Below are positions 1 through 8,913 of a DNA stretch of 64,000 nucleotides, one piece after another. How positions within the stretch are numbered: the stretch's first letter is position 1; every line of letters begins with the position of its first letter. The DNA comes from Tatumella saanichensis. GTDB lineage: Bacteria > Pseudomonadota > Gammaproteobacteria > Enterobacterales > Enterobacteriaceae. Under the pieces are notes generated by a model. It saw only the letters and a program-made list of their open reading frames with translations, had not been told where the DNA came from and did not search any database. The stretch lies in assembly GCF_000439375.1 (NCBI RefSeq), contig NZ_ATMI01000004.1, positions 62,001-126,000 of the forward strand. The letters are read 5' to 3'. The translations under genes were made by a program, and so were the position numbers.

Positions 1-1
1 A

Positions 2-214
2 GAACGTATTTGCCGTCTGCTGCGTCTGGCGATCATCTTCTCCAGTCGCCGTCGTGATGACACCCTGCCTGCCCTCAGACTCCAAGCAGATGATGACAGC
101 ATGCAACTGACACTCCCCGCCGGTTGGCTGCAGGCTCATCCGTTACGGGCTGAGTTTCTTGAGCAGGAGATTTATTATCAAAGCTATGTCCACTGGACCC
201 TCAGCCTGAGATAA
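2..214 (+). CDS. gppA: GppA, guanosine pentaphosphate phosphohydrolase, C-terminal end (partial)
   Basis: Only the last 70 codons are inside the window; the reading frame is open from the left edge and stops with TAA at 212-214. The translation ([20 protein letters not shown] at the start, YVHWTLSLR at the end) reads as the C-terminus of the Ppx/GppA exopolyphosphatase family, closest to GppA, which converts pppGpp to ppGpp. Its position, convergent with rep, is the same as in E. coli, where gppA and rep face each other. The catalytic ASKHA domains lie outside the window, so assignment rests on the tail sequence and synteny. Confidence 0.85.
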   Translation, partial: ERICRLLRLAIIFSSRRRDDTLPALRLQADDDSMQLTLPAGWLQAHPLRAEFLEQEIYYQSYVHWTLSLR

Positions 215-222
215 CCGCATTC

Positions 223-240
223 ACCGGCCAGTAGGCCGGT
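223..240. terminator. Inverted repeat between convergent gppA and rep
   Basis: A 7-bp perfect stem (ACCGGCC / GGCCGGT) with a 4-base loop sits in the 30-bp gap between the two convergent stop codons. There is no clean T-run directly after it on either strand, so it is at best a weak bidirectional terminator. Confidence 0.4.
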
Positions 241-244
241 GGAT

Positions 245-2272
245 TTAGCTCTGCGTTTTTTTCGATTGCTCCAACATCGCCCTCAGTCCCGCCACTCGGC
301 TTTGGCTGTTGACCATCCGCTCCTCACTGCTCATTTTTTTACGCTCGCCTTCCCATACCAAATCATCCTGCGGCAATTCCAGCAGAAAGCGACTTGGCTC
401 TGGACGCATCTGCTCGCCATACTGTCGGCGCTCGCGGCACAGAGTAAAGGTCAGCTCTTTACGGGCACGGGTGATCCCCACATAAGCAAGACGACGCTCT
501 TCCTCAATATTATTCTCATCAATACTGCTCTGATGTGGTAACAAGCCTTCTTCCATACCGACCAAATAGACGTAAGGGAACTCCAGTCCTTTAGAGGCAT
601 GCAAAGTCATCAATTGCACCTGATCCAGCTCTTCGTCGCTCTCCCCACGTTCCATCATATCGCGCAGCGTGAAGCGAGTAACCACTTGGGTCAGGGTCAT
701 CGGCTCCTCCAGATCAGAGCCCTCTAGCATCTCTGTCATCCAACGGAACAGGGTATTGACGTTTTTCATCCGCATTTCAGCGGCCTTCGGGCTGCCGGAA
801 CTTTCGTATAACCAGCTTTCGTAATCCACGCCATGGATCAGATCACGGACCGCTGCTACCGGTTCTCGTTCACTCAGCGCCACCAAAGACGCCAGCCAGT
901 GAGTAAAACGCTGTAAATGTTCCAGAGATCGGGCAGGCATCCGTTCTGCTAAGCCAAGATCAAAACTGGCACGAAACAGACTTTTATCGCGGATCCCCGC
1001 CCACTCACCCAGTTTCTGCAGGGTAGCAGGACCGATTTCCCGACGCGGGGTATTCACGATCCGTAGAAATGCGCTGTCATCGTCCGGGTTAGTCAACACC
1101 CGTAAATAGGCGAGGATATCTTTGATCTCCGGACGCGAGAAAAAAGACGTTCCACCGGAAATCCGGTAAGGGATACGGTTCTGCATCAGCAGCTTTTCAA
1201 AGACCCGTGACTGATGGTTCCCACGGTAAAGGATCGCGTAATCCTGATAGCGGGTCTTATTAATAAAGTGATGGGCAATCAGCTCACCGGTCACCCGTTC
1301 GGCCTCATGGTCTTCATTATTGGCGGTGATCACTTTTAGCTGACTGCCTTCCCCAAGTTCAGAAAACAGTTTTTTCTCAAACACATGTGGGTTATTAGCG
1401 ATAAGAATGTTGGCGGCCCGCAGAATACGTTGCGAAGACCGGTAGTTCTGCTCCAACTTAATCACCTGTAGAGCCGGGAAATCCTGTTTCAGCAGTACCA
1501 GATTTTGTGGCCGTGCGCCGCGCCAAGAATAAATCGACTGGTCATCATCACCCACCACCGTAAAGCGCGCCCGAGCACCGGCCAGCAACTTCACCAACTG
1601 ATACTGACTGGTGTTGGTATCCTGATACTCATCCACCAACAAATAGCGGATACGTTGCTGCCAGCGTTCCCGCACCTGTTCATTTCGCTGCAACAGCAAG
1701 GTTGGCAGCAGGATCAGATCATCAAAATCCAACACATTACAGGCACGCAGATGCCGATCATACAAAGCATAACAGTGCGCGAACGTATGTTCCTGTTCTG
1801 ACTGTGCCTGAGCCGTGGCGGTCGCCGGATCCGTCAGATCATTTTTCCAGTTCGAGATCGTGGAAACCAGCTGCTGTAGCAGGGTTTTGTCCTCCTCCAG
1901 CCACTCCCGGGTCAGATCTTTCAGTAACGCCATCTGGTCCTGATCATCAAACAGAGAAAAATTAGACTTCATTCCCAGCGCCGCATACTCACGCTTAATG
2001 ATCTCCAACCCCAGGGTATGGAATGTCGAGATGAAGAGCCCGCGCGCTTCCTTGCGTCCCAACGTCTGCGCCACACGCTCTTTCATTTCTCGGGACGCTT
2101 TATTGGTAAAGGTGACGGCGGTGATATGTCGAGCCTGATAGCCACACTGGCGGATCAGGTGAGCAATTTTGTTGGTGATCACGCGGGTTTTGCCGGAACC
2201 GGCCCCGGCCAGCACCAGACACGGGCCGGTCACATACTCGACAGCATGTTGCTGACCAGGATTTAAACGCAT
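245..2272 (-). CDS. rep: ATP-dependent DNA helicase Rep
   Basis: 675-residue SF1A helicase, close to the 673 of E. coli Rep. It is a 3'-5' single-strand translocase that works with the replisome to clear nucleoprotein blocks and helps restart forks. The Walker A motif GAGSGKT ends at about residue 29; the Walker B region [17 protein letters not shown] and LEQNYRS motifs, and the late [12 protein letters not shown] and [10 protein letters not shown] motifs are all present. The frame is open for 62 codons further upstream, but the start at 2272 (MRLNPGQQ) matches the family N-terminus; the longer reading would run across the ppiC promoter and 5' coding region. Divergent from ppiC, convergent with gppA. 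Confidence 0.97.
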   Translation of the reverse strand: MRLNPGQQHAVEYVTGPCLVLAGAGSGKTRVITNKIAHLIRQCGYQARHITAVTFTNKASREMKERVAQTLGRKEARGLFISTFHTLGLEIIKREYAALGMKSNFSLFDDQDQMALLKDLTREWLEEDKTLLQQLVSTISNWKNDLTDPATATAQAQSEQEHTFAHCYALYDRHLRACNVLDFDDLILLPTLLLQRNEQVRERWQQRIRYLLVDEYQDTNTSQYQLVKLLAGARARFTVVGDDDQSIYSWRGARPQNLVLLKQDFPALQVIKLEQNYRSSQRILRAANILIANNPHVFEKKLFSELGEGSQLKVITANNEDHEAERVTGELIAHHFINKTRYQDYAILYRGNHQSRVFEKLLMQNRIPYRISGGTSFFSRPEIKDILAYLRVLTNPDDDSAFLRIVNTPRREIGPATLQKLGEWAGIRDKSLFRASFDLGLAERMPARSLEHLQRFTHWLASLVALSEREPVAAVRDLIHGVDYESWLYESSGSPKAAEMRMKNVNTLFRWMTEMLEGSDLEEPMTLTQVVTRFTLRDMMERGESDEELDQVQLMTLHASKGLEFPYVYLVGMEEGLLPHQSSIDENNIEEERRLAYVGITRARKELTFTLCRERRQYGEQMRPEPSRFLLELPQDDLVWEGERKKMSSEERMVNSQSRVAGLRAMLEQSKKTQS

Positions 2273-2352
2273 AAAAAATCGCTCTGTTGATGGAGTAAAG
2301 GATGATATATAAGGCGGCAAGTATACACATCTCAGATTCAGGGAGTCGAGAT

Positions 2353-2634
2353 ATGGCAAAAACAGCCGCCGCATTACACATTTTGGTGAAAGAAGAAGCT
2401 CAGGCGAAAGAATTACTGACGCGTCTACAAAAAGGGGCCAGTTTTCAGCAACTGGCAAAGAAATATTCGACCTGCCCGTCCGCCCGTAAAGGTGGAGAAC
2501 TCGGTGAATTTCGTCGCGGACAAATGGTACCAGCTTTTGATAAAGCTGTATTTTCCTGCCCGTTGCTGATGCCCTATGGACCGGTGAAGACCAGCTTCGG
2601 CTATCACATCATCAAAGTATTGTGGCGTCAGTAA
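2353..2634 (+). CDS. ppiC: Peptidyl-prolyl cis-trans isomerase C (parvulin)
   Basis: 93 residues, the same length as E. coli PpiC, and consisting of a single parvulin rotamase domain without signal peptide, so cytoplasmic. Typical parvulin features are visible: ALHILVKEE at the start, the [23 protein letters not shown] core and the terminal FGYHIIKV. It accelerates isomerisation of peptidyl-proline bonds. The frame runs 17 codons further upstream, but ATG 2353 gives exactly the family length and follows a GGAG-like sequence. It is divergent from rep, as in E. coli, but here its downstream neighbour is yhjJ, so the synteny with E. coli breaks after this gene. Confidence 0.97.
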   Translation: MAKTAAALHILVKEEAQAKELLTRLQKGASFQQLAKKYSTCPSARKGGELGEFRRGQMVPAFDKAVFSCPLLMPYGPVKTSFGYHIIKVLWRQ

Positions 2635-2644
2635 CTGACGCCAC
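2622..2644. terminator. Stem-loop overlapping the ppiC stop codon
   Basis: GTGGCGTC and GACGCCAC form an 8-bp stem (up to 11 bp with a tight loop) enclosing the ppiC TAA. It lies between convergent ppiC and yhjJ, so it may serve both, though neither side has a long T-run. Confidence 0.5.
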
Positions 2645-2649
2645 TGCAG

Positions 2650-4116
2650 CTATTGTTGAGCCGGTGTTGAGGTATCTGTGCTGCCGTCAGTCTGCGCAGG
2701 TGAGACAATAGCATCAAACTGCGCCCTCAGTGTCTGTGCGGGCACGGTAGTCTCTCCTGCCGGCTGAGAAAGTACTAGGGTCAGCGGCTGAGAGAACAAC
2801 TGCCGTAACTGTTGATTCAGTGTGTCTACGGTCAGTCCAGTTAAAAACGCCTGACGTAAGCGCTGATACTGCTCTGGGGAAATATCCGTCACATTATTCT
2901 GTTGTGAGCGCAGACGCTGGGCAATCAGCATCTGGGTCCCGGTGTGCGCATAGGTCGCATACAGAGTATTCAACTCCGCAGTTTTCGCGGTGATCAGTTG
3001 TTCAAAAGCGCTCTGTGACAAACCGTTATCACGCAGTGCGACAAAATCGTTGGCGACTTTCTGTAGCTGCTGCGAAAGATTATCTCCAGCAGTATCGATA
3101 CTTAGCCCACACTGAGCACGCTGATAAAACACTCGGCAATCCAGACCATAAAGGACATCCGCCGGGGTTTTGGCCTCTTGTTGTGGTTGCAGGTGCCAGT
3201 ACAATACTTCCCGTGCGAGATCGCTTAGCCAGTATTGCTGCAAGGTCTGCGAATCGGTGATTGGCGTCCAGGGCATATCCCAAATCAGAGATAAACGATC
3301 AGAGGCACGCTGGCTGTCCTGTAGATTGACTGCATCCCCAGATAATGGCGGCAGCACCACCATCGGTGCCGGCGTGCTCCGCTGCCCTTTCAGAGCAGAA
3401 AAGGTTTTTGTGATGCTTTCTGCCAGACTGCGGCTATCAACGTTCCCAACCACATACAGGGTCATGGCATCCGGGGTATACCATTGATGATAAAAATCAT
3501 TCAGTTGTGCAATATTGACCGGTGAACTGGCGTTGGTCAGAGGATCGTGGGCCTGTAAGACAGTCCCCTTTACACGGTAATTCCACCAAGCCGAATCCGG
3601 GGTTGGCGGCCAAGTACTGGTCGGATCGGAAGCCATTTCAGCGGTATTCACCACCTGCTGATTAATCGCCATATTGCCAGCGGTCGCCGCCAGCCATTGC
3701 AGGGCATCCTTCATCAGGTCTGGTCGATTCGCCGGTAGGCTGAGATTATATTGCGTATAGTCATAGGACGTGATGGCCGGCGAGAGTGCCCGCTGTTTAT
3801 TAATACTTTGCTGCCATAATTCACGCTGTTGTGCAGTCGAGATCGCGGTGTTATGCACCAAGGCCACCCGTGTCAGGAGATGACTGTAACCCGCCTGTGC
3901 ATCGCCCTCGTTCACGGAACCACTGTTCACCACCAATCGCAATTCTACACTGTCACTCGGACGCTGAGGTGTCGAAAGAACCTGCCAGCTAAAGCCATTT
4001 TTCAGTTTCCCCTGCTGCCAAGCAGGATCTGGCTGTAGGGTCTCTGCATGCAACGTAAAACTGGCGGCGACGACGATCACGCTACTCATCCAGTACAAGA
4101 ATTTAGTGCCCTGCAT
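2650..4116 (-). CDS. yhjJ: YhjJ, periplasmic M16 (insulinase/pitrilysin)-like protein
   Basis: 488 residues against about 498 for E. coli YhjJ. It starts with a signal peptide (about residues 1-24, ending near LHA-E), then a pitrilysin-type N-terminal domain (LQPDPAWQQGKLKNGFSWQVL) and a second M16 domain including FYHQWYTPDAMTLYVVGNVD. The catalytic HxxEH zinc motif is not present: the equivalent stretch reads GYSHLLTRVAL. It is therefore probably a non-catalytic member, as in E. coli, and its function is unknown. The tail is rich in Ser/Thr/Pro/Gln. It precedes hmsP/pdeK in reverse order on the same strand, as in the E. coli yhj region. Confidence 0.92.
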   Translation of the reverse strand: MQGTKFLYWMSSVIVVAASFTLHAETLQPDPAWQQGKLKNGFSWQVLSTPQRPSDSVELRLVVNSGSVNEGDAQAGYSHLLTRVALVHNTAISTAQQRELWQQSINKQRALSPAITSYDYTQYNLSLPANRPDLMKDALQWLAATAGNMAINQQVVNTAEMASDPTSTWPPTPDSAWWNYRVKGTVLQAHDPLTNASSPVNIAQLNDFYHQWYTPDAMTLYVVGNVDSRSLAESITKTFSALKGQRSTPAPMVVLPPLSGDAVNLQDSQRASDRLSLIWDMPWTPITDSQTLQQYWLSDLAREVLYWHLQPQQEAKTPADVLYGLDCRVFYQRAQCGLSIDTAGDNLSQQLQKVANDFVALRDNGLSQSAFEQLITAKTAELNTLYATYAHTGTQMLIAQRLRSQQNNVTDISPEQYQRLRQAFLTGLTVDTLNQQLRQLFSQPLTLVLSQPAGETTVPAQTLRAQFDAIVSPAQTDGSTDTSTPAQQ

Positions 4117-4461
4117 GTAAACCCCTAATCTTCAGAATGAAAATTGTTATTTTCATCGTTATTTCATGGTGATGTGCATTTTTCAGCGCAGACCGAATCT
4201 GTTTTTAATAGATCATTGTAAATTCGACCGCGGAAAAAGCGGAAAGTCGCATTAATGAATTAAAAAAATCATTAAATTTTGGGCGCTATTATCCAAATGT
4301 CCGGCAATGCGGCAAGGAAAAAGCCACTATTGAGGTAAAATGTTGCAGAATTCTAGGAAATAGCGTGATAACCCAGCAAAAAACGCTAATTCTGCATAAA
4401 AATTACCGCCCCCTACGTAGTCAGAGAGCACCGCTACCGGTAACCGGTAGCGGTGAAGGGG
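4117..4461. other. Intergenic region between yhjJ and hmsP
   Basis: About 345 bp, A+T-rich in its left two thirds (for example around 4255-4290), with no open frame of interest. It should contain the yhjJ promoter (minus strand), but I could not pick a convincing -35/-10 pair. The right end carries the inverted repeat described at 4430-4454. Confidence 0.5.
4430..4454 (-). terminator. Stem-loop downstream of hmsP
   Basis: ACCGCTACCGG and CCGGTAGCGGT form a perfect 11-bp stem around a 3-base centre, seven bases after the hmsP stop codon. There is no T-run on the minus strand, so it may be a Rho-type 3' end or RNA-stabilising hairpin rather than a classical intrinsic terminator. Confidence 0.5.
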
Positions 4462-6459
4462 TTAGTTCGCCATCTTAGGCAGCCACTGCTGGTTAAACTG
4501 CTGCTCTGATAACGCAGGAGAATAGAGAAATCCTTGAGCGATATGAATGCCACGGGCAATCAGCCAGTCTCGCTGCTCTTCCGTTTCCACGCCTTCGGCG
4601 ACGACATCCAGTTTCATAATTCCAGCAATGGATGACACGACTCGCACCATGGTGTCATCAGCGGGCAGACCGCTCACAAAGCCTCGGTCCAATTTTAGGC
4701 GTCTGACCGGCAGCGAGCGGAACTGATGCAGATAGTTAAGGTTGGAATACCCCATTCCGAAGTCATCCAGCACCACCGAAACTCCGGTTTCCTCGATAGG
4801 CCGCAACAGCTCCATTGCCCGCTCAGTATCAGCAATCTGTGCCGTTTCAGTCAGTTCGAGCACAAAGGTGCCCGGAATAATCTTCAGGCTGCTTAACAGA
4901 TTTTGTAGATGACTCACCATCGACGGGTCCTGCAATTGCAATGCGGAAGTGTTAACACTCAATGGCAGGGTAATCCCCCGAGACTGCCAAACGGATAGTA
5001 TGCGACAAGCTTCCTCAAATACCCAACGGCCGATCTCCGGCATCACCCCAATATCTTCAGCCGTAGTGATAAATTCCTGCGGCAGGGTATAGCGACCATC
5101 TTCACGGCGGATACGCAATAACGCTTCGGCCCCCACCAACTCACCGCTGTTCATATCAACCTGGGGCTGAATATAGAGTGCATACTCTTTATTGTGGATC
5201 CCCTGCAGAATATCTTGGTACTGAGCCATGCGCTGCCTGGCTCGCTCCGTCATTTGCGGATCAAAAAACATGATCTGGTTAATGCCCTCTTGACTGGCTG
5301 AGTGCATCGCGGAGATCCCCCGCTCTAGGAGTTCGGTCGCATTGGCCTGCCCCTTTTCCATCCTTGCCAGACCGATGCTAACCGTCGGCCGTACCGGTAC
5401 CTCTTGCAGGGTTAATACCTGCGTTAGTTCCTTCATCAGTTGTTCTGCATGACGCATCATCTGTAACGGCTGCGTCACGTCATAACAACACATCACAAAC
5501 TCTGTGGCTGAAAGTTGCCCGGTGACGGATCCCTCGGCACTAAAACGACGGATCTTTCTGGCCATCAACATCTGAAAGGTTTCACTGCTTTTAGGCTGCA
5601 AGATATCTGGGACTAAACAGACCCGTACCACCATGACTGAAATCTGCCGATGTTTATTTTTTTGCGTAAGAAACTGTTCCAGCAATGCCAGAAACAGAGT
5701 GCGATTCGGCAAATCTGTCAGCCGGAAACGGGTATTGAGGCGCTCTACCTCATTATTGACGGAGGTCAGTAACGCCCGATCTTGATTAATGCTGCGCACC
5801 AGTACGCCGATTTCATCGTCATCATGCCCTGCCGGTAATATCAGCCGATCGCTACTGCCCGAAGCTGTACCGAAACTCTGTAACTGCTTACAGATATTAC
5901 GCAACGGATGAACCATTAAACGGTTGATAAACCAGCTCACCGCAATCGACAACACCAGTGCCAGCAGCAGATAGGTCATGACCATGGTGGAAAAGGCACT
6001 ACGGACAAACTGGTCATCACGCCCCGGCGAGGTCGTCAGCGTCAGCCAACCCAGCGGGGCAGCCCGGCCTTCCTCGGCCAGCGGATAGAGGGGCACCGTC
6101 ACTTTTACCGGCAGACAAAATAGCCACGAGCGCCACGCTGGCATCGGCGGGTCATTACTGAAATTTACTTGCAACAGATTCTGGTATGCCGGTGAGGCTA
6201 TAACTGCCTGGCCGAGAATACCGACAGGCCGTAGCCGGCTCAGTATCCGTTGCGTAGCGGGCAAATCGCCATTAAGCACCGCCATCGACAGTGGCGCGCG
6301 TACCGAACCGGCAATACTTTCCAGTTGTTGGACATACTCCACCCGGCGTTGCTGGACGGAATGAAACATTTGTAGCAGCACAAAGATACAAATAACCCAA
6401 ACCGCTACCGCGGAGACCATCGTCATCTGTTTTAGAGTAAGTGAACGCTGAACTCGCAA
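4462..6459 (-). CDS. hmsP: HmsP/PdeK, membrane-bound cyclic-di-GMP phosphodiesterase
   Basis: 665 residues from a TTG start. Order: transmembrane helix (about 12-32), periplasmic segment, second helix (about 160-180), HAMP, a degenerate GGDEF domain (the signature region reads LSATEFVM, so it should not make c-di-GMP) and a full EAL domain (EALLRI, LDDFGMGYSNL, RLKLDRGFV, VAEGVETEEQRDWL), which hydrolyses c-di-GMP. Closest to Yersinia HmsP and E. coli YhjK/PdeK, negative regulators of exopolysaccharide and biofilm. TTG 6459 is chosen because GGAG lies six bases upstream and the N-terminus LRVQRSLTLKQM matches the E. coli start; an in-frame TTG at 6507 and ATG at 6483 are alternatives, the latter without a good ribosome site. 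Confidence 0.9.
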   Translation of the reverse strand: MRVQRSLTLKQMTMVSAVAVWVICIFVLLQMFHSVQQRRVEYVQQLESIAGSVRAPLSMAVLNGDLPATQRILSRLRPVGILGQAVIASPAYQNLLQVNFSNDPPMPAWRSWLFCLPVKVTVPLYPLAEEGRAAPLGWLTLTTSPGRDDQFVRSAFSTMVMTYLLLALVLSIAVSWFINRLMVHPLRNICKQLQSFGTASGSSDRLILPAGHDDDEIGVLVRSINQDRALLTSVNNEVERLNTRFRLTDLPNRTLFLALLEQFLTQKNKHRQISVMVVRVCLVPDILQPKSSETFQMLMARKIRRFSAEGSVTGQLSATEFVMCCYDVTQPLQMMRHAEQLMKELTQVLTLQEVPVRPTVSIGLARMEKGQANATELLERGISAMHSASQEGINQIMFFDPQMTERARQRMAQYQDILQGIHNKEYALYIQPQVDMNSGELVGAEALLRIRREDGRYTLPQEFITTAEDIGVMPEIGRWVFEEACRILSVWQSRGITLPLSVNTSALQLQDPSMVSHLQNLLSSLKIIPGTFVLELTETAQIADTERAMELLRPIEETGVSVVLDDFGMGYSNLNYLHQFRSLPVRRLKLDRGFVSGLPADDTMVRVVSSIAGIMKLDVVAEGVETEEQRDWLIARGIHIAQGFLYSPALSEQQFNQQWLPKMAN

Positions 6460-6626
6460 GAGATTCTCCGGAGAGTATGTCATTAAATTAGGTTGAGTAT
6501 ATCGCAAGACACCTTATCTGTTATTGATGATTACGCCTACCTTTCAAGGATTAGGATGAAATCTGATAGATAATGGCGTTGTTTTTAACCAACCCATTAT
6601 CCAAAACGACCAAGGTCACTTTCTAC

Positions 6627-6683
6627 AGGCGTAAAAAAACCCGCCGTAGCGGGTTTCTTTGAAGATGGTCGGCGAGAGAGGAT
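6627..6683 (-). repeat. Duplicated tRNA-Pro tail plus terminator, copy 1
   Basis: These 57 bases are identical to 6772-6828 (offset 145). On the minus strand the unit contains the last 18 nucleotides of tRNA-Pro including CCA, then the short linker and the complete intrinsic terminator. Copy 1 is followed on its other side by a structured 88-bp insert (6684-6771) instead of the rest of the tRNA. The arrangement resembles the tyrT repeats of E. coli, whose units also carry the 3' end of the tRNA gene. Confidence 0.9.
6633..6655 (-). terminator. Intrinsic terminator, distal copy
   Basis: On the minus strand AACCCGC-TACG-GCGGGTT followed by a run of T. Identical to the tRNA-proximal terminator at 6778-6800; it would end any read-through transcript containing the structured repeat. 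Confidence 0.85.
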
Positions 6684-6762
6684 GATGCCCCTTCGGGCCG
6701 TCGCTGCGCGACGTTGTCTCACTTCGTTCGGCTCAAACCTCCTTCGGAGGTTCTCATCCTCT
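6677..6762 (-). other. Structured RNA element within the tRNA-tail repeat
   Basis: AGAGGATGA at 6677-6685 is exactly complementary to TCATCCTCT at 6754-6762, giving a 9-bp closing stem. Inside it are three hairpins: 6687-6698 (GCCC/GGGC), 6700-6712 (GTCGC/GCGAC) and 6736-6752 (AACCTCC/GGAGGTT). On the transcribed minus strand this is a closed multi-branch fold followed by CTCGCCGACCA, so it resembles a tRNA cloverleaf with a CCA tail. No function is known to me; processing into a small RNA is inference. Confidence 0.55.
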
Positions 6763-6771
6763 ATTTACTCT

Positions 6772-6828
6772 AGGCGTAAAAAAACCCGCCGTAGCGGGTT
6801 TCTTTGAAGATGGTCGGCGAGAGAGGAT
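6772..6828 (-). repeat. Duplicated tRNA-Pro tail plus terminator, copy 2 (native)
   Basis: The native copy of the 57-bp repeat: it contains the terminator of tRNA-Pro (6778-6800) and the 3' end of the tRNA gene itself (6811-6828). See copy 1 at 6627-6683. Confidence 0.9.
6778..6800 (-). terminator. Intrinsic terminator of tRNA-Pro
   Basis: On the minus strand AACCCGC-TACG-GCGGGTT followed by seven T, starting ten bases after the CCA end of the tRNA. A textbook intrinsic terminator. Confidence 0.95.
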
Positions 6829-6887
6829 TCGAACCTCCGACCCACTGGTCCCAAACCAGTTGCGCTACCAAGCTGCGCTACTCGCCG
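6811..6887 (-). tRNA. proM: tRNA-Pro, anticodon UGG
   Basis: 77 nucleotides with encoded CCA. On the minus strand it begins CGGCGAGTAGCGCAGC and ends CTCTCGCCGACCA; the 7-bp acceptor stem CGGCGAG/CTCGCCG is perfect. Anticodon arm ACTGG-TTTGGGA-CCAGT places TGG at positions 34-36; the T-loop TTCGAAT is standard. As far as I recall the sequence is the same as E. coli proM, which lies in the argX-hisR-leuT-proM operon; here the gene is alone with its own promoter next to eptB, where E. coli has proK (CGG). The gene name is assigned from sequence. Confidence 0.97.
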
Positions 6888-6897
6888 ATGGGGGCGA

Positions 6898-6926
6898 ATA
6901 TTACTGCTGCCCCTGGGTATCGTCAA
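6898..6926 (-). promoter_or_regulatory. Promoter of tRNA-Pro
   Basis: On the minus strand TTGACG, a 17-bp spacer and TAATAT, followed by a GC-rich discriminator (TCGCCCCC) and the tRNA start about ten bases downstream. The GC-rich discriminator is typical of stable-RNA promoters under stringent control. Confidence 0.85.
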
Positions 6927-7012
6927 CCGCTTTTTCACAAACCCGCAAGCGTTTGTTTAAAAAGTCAGCATGACGGATACCTGCTAACCACTGGCGGTGC
7001 ATTTTTGCCCGA

Positions 7013-8686
7013 TCACTCGGTTTTCACGCTGGAAGGTGCCTGACACCAGTTATTTTTCGGGTTGATGCCTCCATCGGGTGACGTATAACCAATACACCCC
7101 AAAATAGAGTCATAAAGATCAGTATGACGATGAGTTACGCCAGCCTTTGCCTGCTGCTGTAACAGAGCGAAGCGCTGACGGTTACCGTCATCGGCCAGAT
7201 AGTTATCCGAAGCCCATACCAGCATCGGGACCCGGAATTGCTCAGCCGGGGCCATCTCACGCGGGGTACCGTGGAAATGGGTATTCTCACTGATCGACTC
7301 TCCGTGATCCGCCACATAGAACACAATCGCTTTCTTATCCCGCAATTTATCCAGCACATTATCCAGCATGTAATCGACATAACGTACCGAGTTATCGTAA
7401 GCGTTAATCAGTTGATCTTTCGTACAGAAATCATCTACCCCGATACATTCCGGCGTAAAGTGAGCAAAATTGCGAGGATAGCGCTGTGAATAGAGATAAT
7501 GCGAACCTTTGGTGTGCAGGATCACTAAATGCTTTCCTTGCGGGTGGGCAGCAATCGACTGTCGTAGTTTCGGGATCAACAGCATATCGTCTACCGGTTT
7601 GCCGGTATTTTCAGGCTCTGAACCGATCTGCTCACGAAACGCCATGGTATTCACATCCGTCAGGCCATAGAACCACACCTCACTCTGCATGGCATACAGG
7701 TCAGAGCTAAAGCCTAACTGATGCATAACCGCAAAAACATTCTGTTCTTTCAGCGTTCTTCCGGCATCGTTTACGACCCCACCTTCACGAACAAACATAC
7801 AGCGTAGTGAAAGTTTGGTAGCGGTGTCACAGGACTGCCCCTTAAATGCTACCAGATTTTTCTCTTTACTGAGTAATGGTGTGGTATCACGGGAATAACC
7901 TAGCAGGCCCATATGATCCCAACGGGTCGTCTCACCGATCACAAAGACCACATAGGTATCCTCCAGCCCTTTTGGCGGCTGATAGGTGAAATGGCTGACC
8001 GGATCATACAGATGTCCGCCAGTCATGCTTTCGTCAAGTTTCGACCACGCAAATAGTCCCGTAGCGGTTAACCAGTTAACCGGCAGATAAGAGTGTGCGA
8101 CTACCCCACCATAGCTGGGTAGATCCACATTGGCACTGTAATCCTGCTTTTTATGCTGTTTATCAAGGTAGCGCATCGGCAACCACACCAGCGCCACACA
8201 AATCAGTACTTCGGCCAGTGCCCGCAAGCGTCTGCCGCGGCCACTCAGTCTGTCCTGAAGACGGGTGATCCAGATAAGGCCCAGAGGGATAAGGCTCACC
8301 AGTACCAGCCACAGATAGAAATAGTCTCCCACCACTTCTTTAGACAGATCAGTGTCGGTGGTCAGGACTGAGGCAATGATGCCGTAGCCAATCACCACAT
8401 TGAACACCATCATATAGTAGGCAGAAGCCACTGAGATCAGCACCAACAGGCTAGCGGCGATCCGAAAAAACAGCCGACCACCCAGAGACAGTAAACGGAA
8501 TAACAGGAAACAAATCAGTACTGCAGCAAACACTTCAGTGATGACAGAACACCAATGTAACCAAGAGTAAGAGGCTTCCGGTCCGGAGAACCGCCGAGCG
8601 AATACAGGTAGATTAAGAAAAATACCAATATAAACCGCCAGAAACAGAGACAAATAACCCTGCCTCATATTTTGTATTTTATGCAT
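7013..8686 (-). CDS. eptB: EptB, Kdo phosphoethanolamine transferase
   Basis: 557 residues, inner-membrane member of the EptA/B/C family. Five hydrophobic helices lie in about the first 180 residues, followed by the periplasmic alkaline-phosphatase-like domain. The family's catalytic elements are present: VIGETTRWDHMG, the nucleophile threonine in CDTATKLSLRCMF, HTKGSH, ADHGES and FHGTP. EptB moves phosphoethanolamine from phosphatidylethanolamine to the outer Kdo of lipopolysaccharide. It ends KNNWCQAP, as in E. coli. The start ATG 8686 follows a modest AGGG. In E. coli the gene is controlled by sigma-E and the small RNA MgrR; I did not verify such sites here. It sits upstream of tRNA-Pro on the same strand. 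Confidence 0.95.
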   Translation of the reverse strand: MHKIQNMRQGYLSLFLAVYIGIFLNLPVFARRFSGPEASYSWLHWCSVITEVFAAVLICFLLFRLLSLGGRLFFRIAASLLVLISVASAYYMMVFNVVIGYGIIASVLTTDTDLSKEVVGDYFYLWLVLVSLIPLGLIWITRLQDRLSGRGRRLRALAEVLICVALVWLPMRYLDKQHKKQDYSANVDLPSYGGVVAHSYLPVNWLTATGLFAWSKLDESMTGGHLYDPVSHFTYQPPKGLEDTYVVFVIGETTRWDHMGLLGYSRDTTPLLSKEKNLVAFKGQSCDTATKLSLRCMFVREGGVVNDAGRTLKEQNVFAVMHQLGFSSDLYAMQSEVWFYGLTDVNTMAFREQIGSEPENTGKPVDDMLLIPKLRQSIAAHPQGKHLVILHTKGSHYLYSQRYPRNFAHFTPECIGVDDFCTKDQLINAYDNSVRYVDYMLDNVLDKLRDKKAIVFYVADHGESISENTHFHGTPREMAPAEQFRVPMLVWASDNYLADDGNRQRFALLQQQAKAGVTHRHTDLYDSILGCIGYTSPDGGINPKNNWCQAPSSVKTE

Positions 8687-8853
8687 TAAACAACCCTAAG
8701 ACTTTAAAATATGCCAGCACTCTCCTCTCAGAGTACGAATCACCCCACGAGTTCGACACATTTCAAAATAATCAGCAATAAAAAGAATACTTCAGAAAAA
8801 TCACGAAAATATTAGCAATATACACAGATAGCGGCAGGAATGCGTGCTCAGAC

Positions 8854-8883
8854 TTGCAGGAGACGCTCAATCCCTTCTATAGT
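8854..8883 (+). promoter_or_regulatory. Promoter of the HD hydrolase gene
   Basis: TTGCAG, 18-bp spacer, TATAGT. Transcription would begin near 8890, leaving a leader of about 24 bases before ATG 8914 and excluding the longer upstream reading of the frame. Confidence 0.6.
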
Positions 8884-8913
8884 CACTACAGGTTTACGGG
8901 TAAGAGGTGTACG

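Noticed and set aside
2273-2458. 62-codon N-terminal extension of Rep
   Set aside because: Overlaps the ppiC promoter and coding start; E. coli Rep begins MRLNPGQQ.
4430-4454. CTACCGG inverted repeat considered as an operator
   Set aside because: Position directly after the hmsP stop favours a 3'-end hairpin.
6804-7043. 79-codon plus-strand frame
   Set aside because: Runs antisense through tRNA-Pro and its promoter.
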